Source: Erysipelotrichaceae bacterium (GTDB lineage: Bacteria; Bacillota_I; Bacilli_A; Erysipelotrichales; Erysipelotrichaceae). Taken from it: a stretch of 9,694 nt of DNA. The position numbers were made by a program, and so were the translations under genes. The stretch is from positions 1-9,694 of the forward strand of contig CAAEDX010000080.1 of assembly GCA_900754715.1 (NCBI GenBank), in the 5' to 3' direction. Below the pieces are notes generated by a model. The model made no database searches and had not been told where the DNA came from. It was given only the letters and a program-made list of their open reading frames with translations. Below are positions 5,389 to 9,694 of the stretch, one piece after another; the stretch's first letter is position 1; the number at the start of each line of letters is the position of its first letter.

Positions 5389-8300
5389 ATGAAAACAAGA
5401 GAAAAAAGAGTGGCGAAGATACTGATCGCAGGTGCCCTCTGCTTTACTCAGCTGCAGCTTCCGATCGGAGCATTGGCTGCAGAGGGTGATCCTGAAAACC
5501 TTGCATTGAACAAGGACGTAACTGTATCAGCGCTTGAAGTGCCTGGCCAATGGGGCGGAGAGATGGCCGTGGACGGCGACCGGGAAGATTCTTCTTCACG
5601 CTGGTCCAGTGGATCATTGGAAACGGGTACTCCACAGTGGCTCGAAGTCGATCTGGGAAGCCCGCAGACCTTTAACAGCATCTCACTGTATTGGGAGGCT
5701 TCTGCAGGACAGGTTTATCGTCTGGAAGGACGCAACAGTGCGGATGAAGAATGGACGACATTCTATGAAACAGAGAACGGAGACGGCGAGCTTGATGTCA
5801 TCGAGCTGAGCGATCCAGTGACTTATCAGTACGTTCGTCTGTATATCACACAGGGCAATGGACGCTATAGTTCAGTGTCTCTGTATGAGATCGAGATCTA
5901 CAATTATACGGATGACATGCTGGCAGAAAATGCGCTTGATGCGCTGGAAGTGCCGTCATCTACCAAAGAAAACTTTACGCTTTCGCTCGGTGATGAGGAG
6001 ACAGCGATCACTTGGGAAAGCGACAGCGAACTGATCAGTGTGAACAATGAGACTGGTGAAGCAACTGTCACGCTGCCGGAAAGCACGACCAGAGTAACAC
6101 TGACGGCGACCGCAACGCATGGGGACGCTGTAGCGACAAAGCAATTTACGGTGGCCGTATTATCCGAAGACACGATGACGGAGGCTTACCAGATCTATCC
6201 GACACCGCAGAGCATGACGATGACCTATGAGACTGCGCCGTTGACGGAAACTGTCAACGTGACCTATGGCGCAGACATCGATGATGTGACCAAGGCACGT
6301 GTCGAAGAAGTGCTCAGTGAGCACGGCATGAGCATCAGTGAAGATGGTGCCGATGAATCACTGACCAGAGTCCTGGTCGGCGTAAATGGCTCCGGAGACG
6401 CTGCCGATGCTTATGCGACAGAAAAGAATATTTCTCGCGATGTATTTGCGACGACAGAAAACCGCTATGATACACATATCGTGTATATCGATGCCGATGG
6501 CACGATCCTGATCCTTGGTGAAGACAGCGATGCCGCTTACTATGGCATGGCTACGCTAGATCAGATCCTGGATGAGGCAGTCAATGGCAGCGTAACGACC
6601 GTATTGGTAGAAGATTATTCTGATACGGAATACCGCGGAATCGTAGAAGGCTTCTATGGCTTCCCATACAGCGTGGAAGATCGTCTCTCCTTGCTGGAGT
6701 ACATGAAGGACTATAAGCTGAACATGTTCGTCTATGGTCCAAAAGGCGATCCATATCACCTGGGCAACTGGAAAGATCCGTATCCGACTTCGGTAACGGA
6801 CGAACAGCGCGCTGAAGGACAGATCACGCAGGATGAGATGAAGGAACTGACTGCCAAAGCAGCAGAGTGCAACGTCGATTTCGTATGGTCCGCACATCCG
6901 GCCATGCAGGATGGTATCAACTTCCAGACAGAAGCAGGAATCTCTCAGGGTGTGACTGACCTGCTGGACAAATTTGATCATATGTATGATCTTGGCGTAA
7001 GGCAGTTTGCCATCTTCGTTGACGATATCTCCACATCTGACGCGTATCGTGATCGTGCTGGTCATGCCGAGCTGATCGATCGCGTGCAGAAAGCGCTGGA
7101 AGCAAAATACAATACGGAAGATGCCCCTGAAGCTGATCATGTGAAGCCGCTGTACTTCGTACCGAGCTTCTATGCTTTCTCATTTGGATCCAGCACCCAG
7201 CTGACTGATTACTTCAATGAACTGCGCAATGTAGATGAAGACATCATGATCGGATTCACTGGCAGCGATGTATTCTCCAATGTCAACAGCTCACTGATGA
7301 CCCGCATGATGAATTATATCGGCCGTAAGCCGGTCATGTGGTGGAACTACCCGGTAAACGATAACCGTGATGCACAGCTGTTCATGTATCCGATGGGAAC
7401 GAACTACAGTGTGGAAAATAACATTCAGAATATGGGCGGATTACTGAGCAACCCGATGAATCAGGCTGAAGCCAGCAAGGTTGCTATCTTCGGCGTAGCG
7501 GACTACTCTTGGAATACCGGTGACTTCAATGCCGAGGAAAACTGGGAAGCAGTCTTCTCTACATACAGTGATGATCCTGAGATCCAGGATGCGATCCGTA
7601 CCTTTGCGACATACAGCGCAACTTCCGGTGACAAGGCCGGCATCAACACGCTGCTCAATGCATATCGCAATGCTGTCGGCACCAACGCAGATGCCATCAA
7701 GACCGAAATGAACAAGATCATTGACGCTTGCAACACTGTCCTGGCGCTGGAAGGCGGAGATGATCAGTCCCTGTCTAACTTCGCGAATGAGGTCGGACCG
7801 TGGGCAAGAAAGCTGAGAACGCTGGCTACTGTGGTCAACGACTGCATCGATGTGCTGGCAGCTGAGAATCCGCTGGATGAGTGGGATGCTTACGCAGAGG
7901 CCAACACGCTGTATACGGATATCCCGAGCAGCCCGGATTATAAGGTAGCGTCTCAGGAAGGTCAGGGAACGACCATCACCCCGAGTGAATTTGAGGCTCT
8001 GCCGGCGGATTCTACCGTAAGACCGTTTGCCGATTGGATCATCTCCCAGGCACGTTCGCTTTACACGCTGCCGCAGCGCGGATCCGCGAGCGTATATACG
8101 AACACGGAGGTAAGCGGACTGAGCGTGACAGTCGGTGATAACTATGCTGTCATCAATGGCGCGGATACCATTACGCTGCAGCCAGAGGAATATGTCGGCA
8201 TCAACTACCGCAGCATCGAGCCGGTAACGAGCGTTGACGCAGATCTGTCCGATGGACTGGTCGTACAAGGATCTGTCAATGGCAAGGAATGGGTTACGAT

Positions 8301-9694
8301 CGATACTGCTGGTGCCACAACTTATGCCGATGACGCAGACAGCTATGCGTACATCCGCGTGAAGAACAATGGCAGTGAAGCAGCTGAGTTGTCACTCTCC
8401 AGCTTCCGCATCAATACGATCAGAAAGACCGCGATCACCAGCGCAAGGTCTTCGACTTCCATGTACGAGCCGGGCACTTACCCGATCAGCAACATGTATG
8501 ACGGCGATTATACGACCTATGCATGGACCGCAGCGAACCAGGCTGTAGGCGATACGATGACTTATACGCTGAACCAGACGATCGGCATCGATGATGTGAC
8601 CTTTGTCTTCAGTGGATCTGACTGCCTGAGCGACGGCGCGGTCATCGAGATCAGCGCAGATGGCAGCCAGTGGGAGACGATCGGTGAAGTTGACCGTTCT
8701 TATCTGGAAAGCCATAACTACCGCTATACTTGCAACGGTGAAGGACAGGAAGCACAGTATGTGCGTCTGCGCATCACTTCCATCAATGCCAACGCATGGT
8801 TGCGGATCTACGAAGTAGAAGTCAATAAGACGACCAATGAGCAGCTGGCACAGCCAGTCGCTTACCTCGCTGACAATACTTACATCGGTGAGGTCGCAGA
8901 CCGTTCTGTATCCACCTCTTATCAGATGGCTGCTGACGATGTGCTGACTTATCAGCTGATCGATAACCTGAAGGCCGATGAGATCAACGTGCTTTACACG
9001 AGTGACAATGCCGGTGAAGACGCAACGATCGAAGTGCTTGGCGATGATGGTTGGATGAGCTTAGGCACGCTGAATGGTGAGACATTCACCTTTGATGTTT
9101 CCGCAGTACGTAATGCACAGGCTGTACGCATCAGTGCCAATGGCAACGCGCTCAATGTCTTTGAGATCTATGAGACCGGCGACACTTATGTGGAAGCTAA
9201 GCGCGCTGATCTGCAGAGCGCCATCAACACCGTTCCGGAACTGGATGAATCTGCTTATACCGAAGAGAGCTGGGCCGCTTATGAAGAAGCACTTGCACAT
9301 GCCGAAGAGCTGATGGCTGGTACTGAGCTGTCTCAGCGCGAGGCAGACGCTGCCGCGCAGGCGATCCGTGACGCGATCACGAATCTGGTCGAAAACGGCG
9401 AACAGCCAGAGACGGATAAGACCGCATTGAACGAAGCGATCACAGCCGCAGAGGCACTGGATGGCGAAGACTATACGACAAACAGCTGGAACGCCCTCAC
9501 TTCCGCACTGGAAACGGCAAAGACGGTCGCAGCGGATGAGAACGCAACGCAGGAAGAAGTCGACAATGCCGCAAACGCGCTGAACAGCGCAGTCAGCGCA
9601 TTGCAGATCAAGGCCAGCGATGCCGCGATGACCGCATTGCAGAACATCGTGGACAAAGCAAACGCCCTGCAGGAAGATTCTCTGGCAGAGCTGA
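5389..9694 (+). CDS. Secreted multidomain GH84 beta-N-acetylglucosaminidase / hyaluronidase-like protein (3' end outside window)
   Basis: Open through the window end, at least 1435 residues. Hydrolyses terminal beta-linked GlcNAc on glycans outside the cell; clostridial relatives are NagH and NagJ. Order of parts: signal peptide 1-30 (basic start, hydrophobic core, ALA cleavage before AEGD); F5/8C (CBM32-like) domain about 36-173; bacterial Ig-like domain about 178-260; GH20b/GH84 N-terminal domain from IYPTPQ (269) to about 410; GH84 catalytic domain about 413-715; helical post-catalytic region about 720-850; beta-rich region about 850-1010; second F5/8C-like domain about 1012-1146; another galactose-binding-like module about 1148-1262; then FIVAR modules about 1266-1340, 1343-1407 and a third from 1409. 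Catalytic-domain marks: RGIVEGFYG (416-424), Lys452, the catalytic Asp545-Asp546 pair in IFVDDI, Tyr595, Thr624, WWNYPVND (651-658) and SNPM (687-690). A cell-wall anchor may follow beyond the window. Controlled by the cre-overlapped promoter. Confidence 0.92.
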   Translation, partial: MKTREKRVAKILIAGALCFTQLQLPIGALAAEGDPENLALNKDVTVSALEVPGQWGGEMAVDGDREDSSSRWSSGSLETGTPQWLEVDLGSPQTFNSISLYWEASAGQVYRLEGRNSADEEWTTFYETENGDGELDVIELSDPVTYQYVRLYITQGNGRYSSVSLYEIEIYNYTDDMLAENALDALEVPSSTKENFTLSLGDEETAITWESDSELISVNNETGEATVTLPESTTRVTLTATATHGDAVATKQFTVAVLSEDTMTEAYQIYPTPQSMTMTYETAPLTETVNVTYGADIDDVTKARVEEVLSEHGMSISEDGADESLTRVLVGVNGSGDAADAYATEKNISRDVFATTENRYDTHIVYIDADGTILILGEDSDAAYYGMATLDQILDEAVNGSVTTVLVEDYSDTEYRGIVEGFYGFPYSVEDRLSLLEYMKDYKLNMFVYGPKGDPYHLGNWKDPYPTSVTDEQRAEGQITQDEMKELTAKAAECNVDFVWSAHPAMQDGINFQTEAGISQGVTDLLDKFDHMYDLGVRQFAIFVDDISTSDAYRDRAGHAELIDRVQKALEAKYNTEDAPEADHVKPLYFVPSFYAFSFGSSTQLTDYFNELRNVDEDIMIGFTGSDVFSNVNSSLMTRMMNYIGRKPVMWWNYPVNDNRDAQLFMYPMGTNYSVENNIQNMGGLLSNPMNQAEASKVAIFGVADYSWNTGDFNAEENWEAVFSTYSDDPEIQDAIRTFATYSATSGDKAGINTLLNAYRNAVGTNADAIKTEMNKIIDACNTVLALEGGDDQSLSNFANEVGPWARKLRTLATVVNDCIDVLAAENPLDEWDAYAEANTLYTDIPSSPDYKVASQEGQGTTITPSEFEALPADSTVRPFADWIISQARSLYTLPQRGSASVYTNTEVSGLSVTVGDNYAVINGADTITLQPEEYVGINYRSIEPVTSVDADLSDGLVVQGSVNGKEWVTIDTAGATTYADDADSYAYIRVKNNGSEAAELSLSSFRINTIRKTAITSARSSTSMYEPGTYPISNMYDGDYTTYAWTAANQAVGDTMTYTLNQTIGIDDVTFVFSGSDCLSDGAVIEISADGSQWETIGEVDRSYLESHNYRYTCNGEGQEAQYVRLRITSINANAWLRIYEVEVNKTTNEQLAQPVAYLADNTYIGEVADRSVSTSYQMAADDVLTYQLIDNLKADEINVLYTSDNAGEDATIEVLGDDGWMSLGTLNGETFTFDVSAVRNAQAVRISANGNALNVFEIYETGDTYVEAKRADLQSAINTVPELDESAYTEESWAAYEEALAHAEELMAGTELSQREADAAAQAIRDAITNLVENGEQPETDKTALNEAITAAEALDGEDYTTNSWNALTSALETAKTVAADENATQEEVDNAANALNSAVSALQIKASDAAMTALQNIVDKANALQEDSLAEL

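Noticed and set aside
6556..7140. 194-codon frame on the - strand opposite the GH84 catalytic domain
   Set aside because: Antisense shadow of the conserved catalytic region, with no support for its own start or function.
7441..8268. 275-codon frame on the - strand inside the GH84 gene
   Set aside because: It lies wholly antisense to a well-supported coding region; its openness reflects the codon bias of the + strand gene, and the protein has no recognisable domain.
9181..9694. FIVAR-encoding DNA as a direct nucleotide repeat
   Set aside because: The modules resemble each other in protein pattern but the DNA shows no long exact repeat, so this is an old domain duplication and not a DNA repeat.

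Overview
The window reads as chromosomal DNA of a low-to-mid GC, gut-type member of the Bacillota. An Erysipelotrichales-like organism is my best guess, but only a guess. The grounds are strong AGGAGG-type ribosome binding sites, extended -10 promoters (TGnTAAAAT), a CcpA-type cre operator, a Firmicutes-style GlpK, and a large secreted clostridial-hyaluronidase-like GH84 enzyme with FIVAR modules. All genes I can support are on the + strand. No RNA gene, insertion sequence, CRISPR array or phage gene was seen.

Layout. (1) 3-443: the 3' end of an AAA-ATPase-like/PD-(D/E)XK nuclease family gene, closed by a good intrinsic terminator (467-513). (2) 514-819: a gene-free spacer with two perfect dyads and an extended -10 promoter next to the following gene. 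(3) 820-1956: a membrane-anchored zinc-ribbon protein with an internal domain duplication and a helical C-terminal domain, followed by a terminator (2021-2054). (4) 2159-5021: a compact carbon-metabolism cluster. It holds glycerol kinase (glpK), a D-2-hydroxyacid dehydrogenase whose ATG overlaps the glpK stop (ATGA), and rpiB 44 bases later behind a possible promoter of its own. It ends at a hairpin with a T-tract (5040-5074). (5) 5075-5388: an AT-rich regulatory region with a near-consensus promoter (TTTACA-17-TATAAT), a full-consensus cre site over its -35 box, and a roughly 130-base GC-rich leader with hairpins and two tiny ORFs. (6) 5389-9694: a secreted multidomain GH84 beta-N-acetylglucosaminidase/hyaluronidase-like protein of at least 1435 residues, still open at the window end.

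How it fits together. glpK would phosphorylate glycerol, and the dehydrogenase and RpiB would handle small hydroxyacids and sugar phosphates. Their co-transcription suggests a shared small-carbon or polyol route, but the substrate of the dehydrogenase cannot be read from sequence. The GH84 enzyme would trim terminal GlcNAc from host or mucin glycans outside the cell, and the cre site predicts its repression when preferred sugars are present. The genes are mostly ordinary families. The items most worth a second look are the regulatory DNA ahead of the GH84 gene, the perfect palindrome before rpiB, the altered regulatory loop of GlpK, and the duplicated-domain zinc-ribbon protein. I do not see a clear new defence or mobile system.
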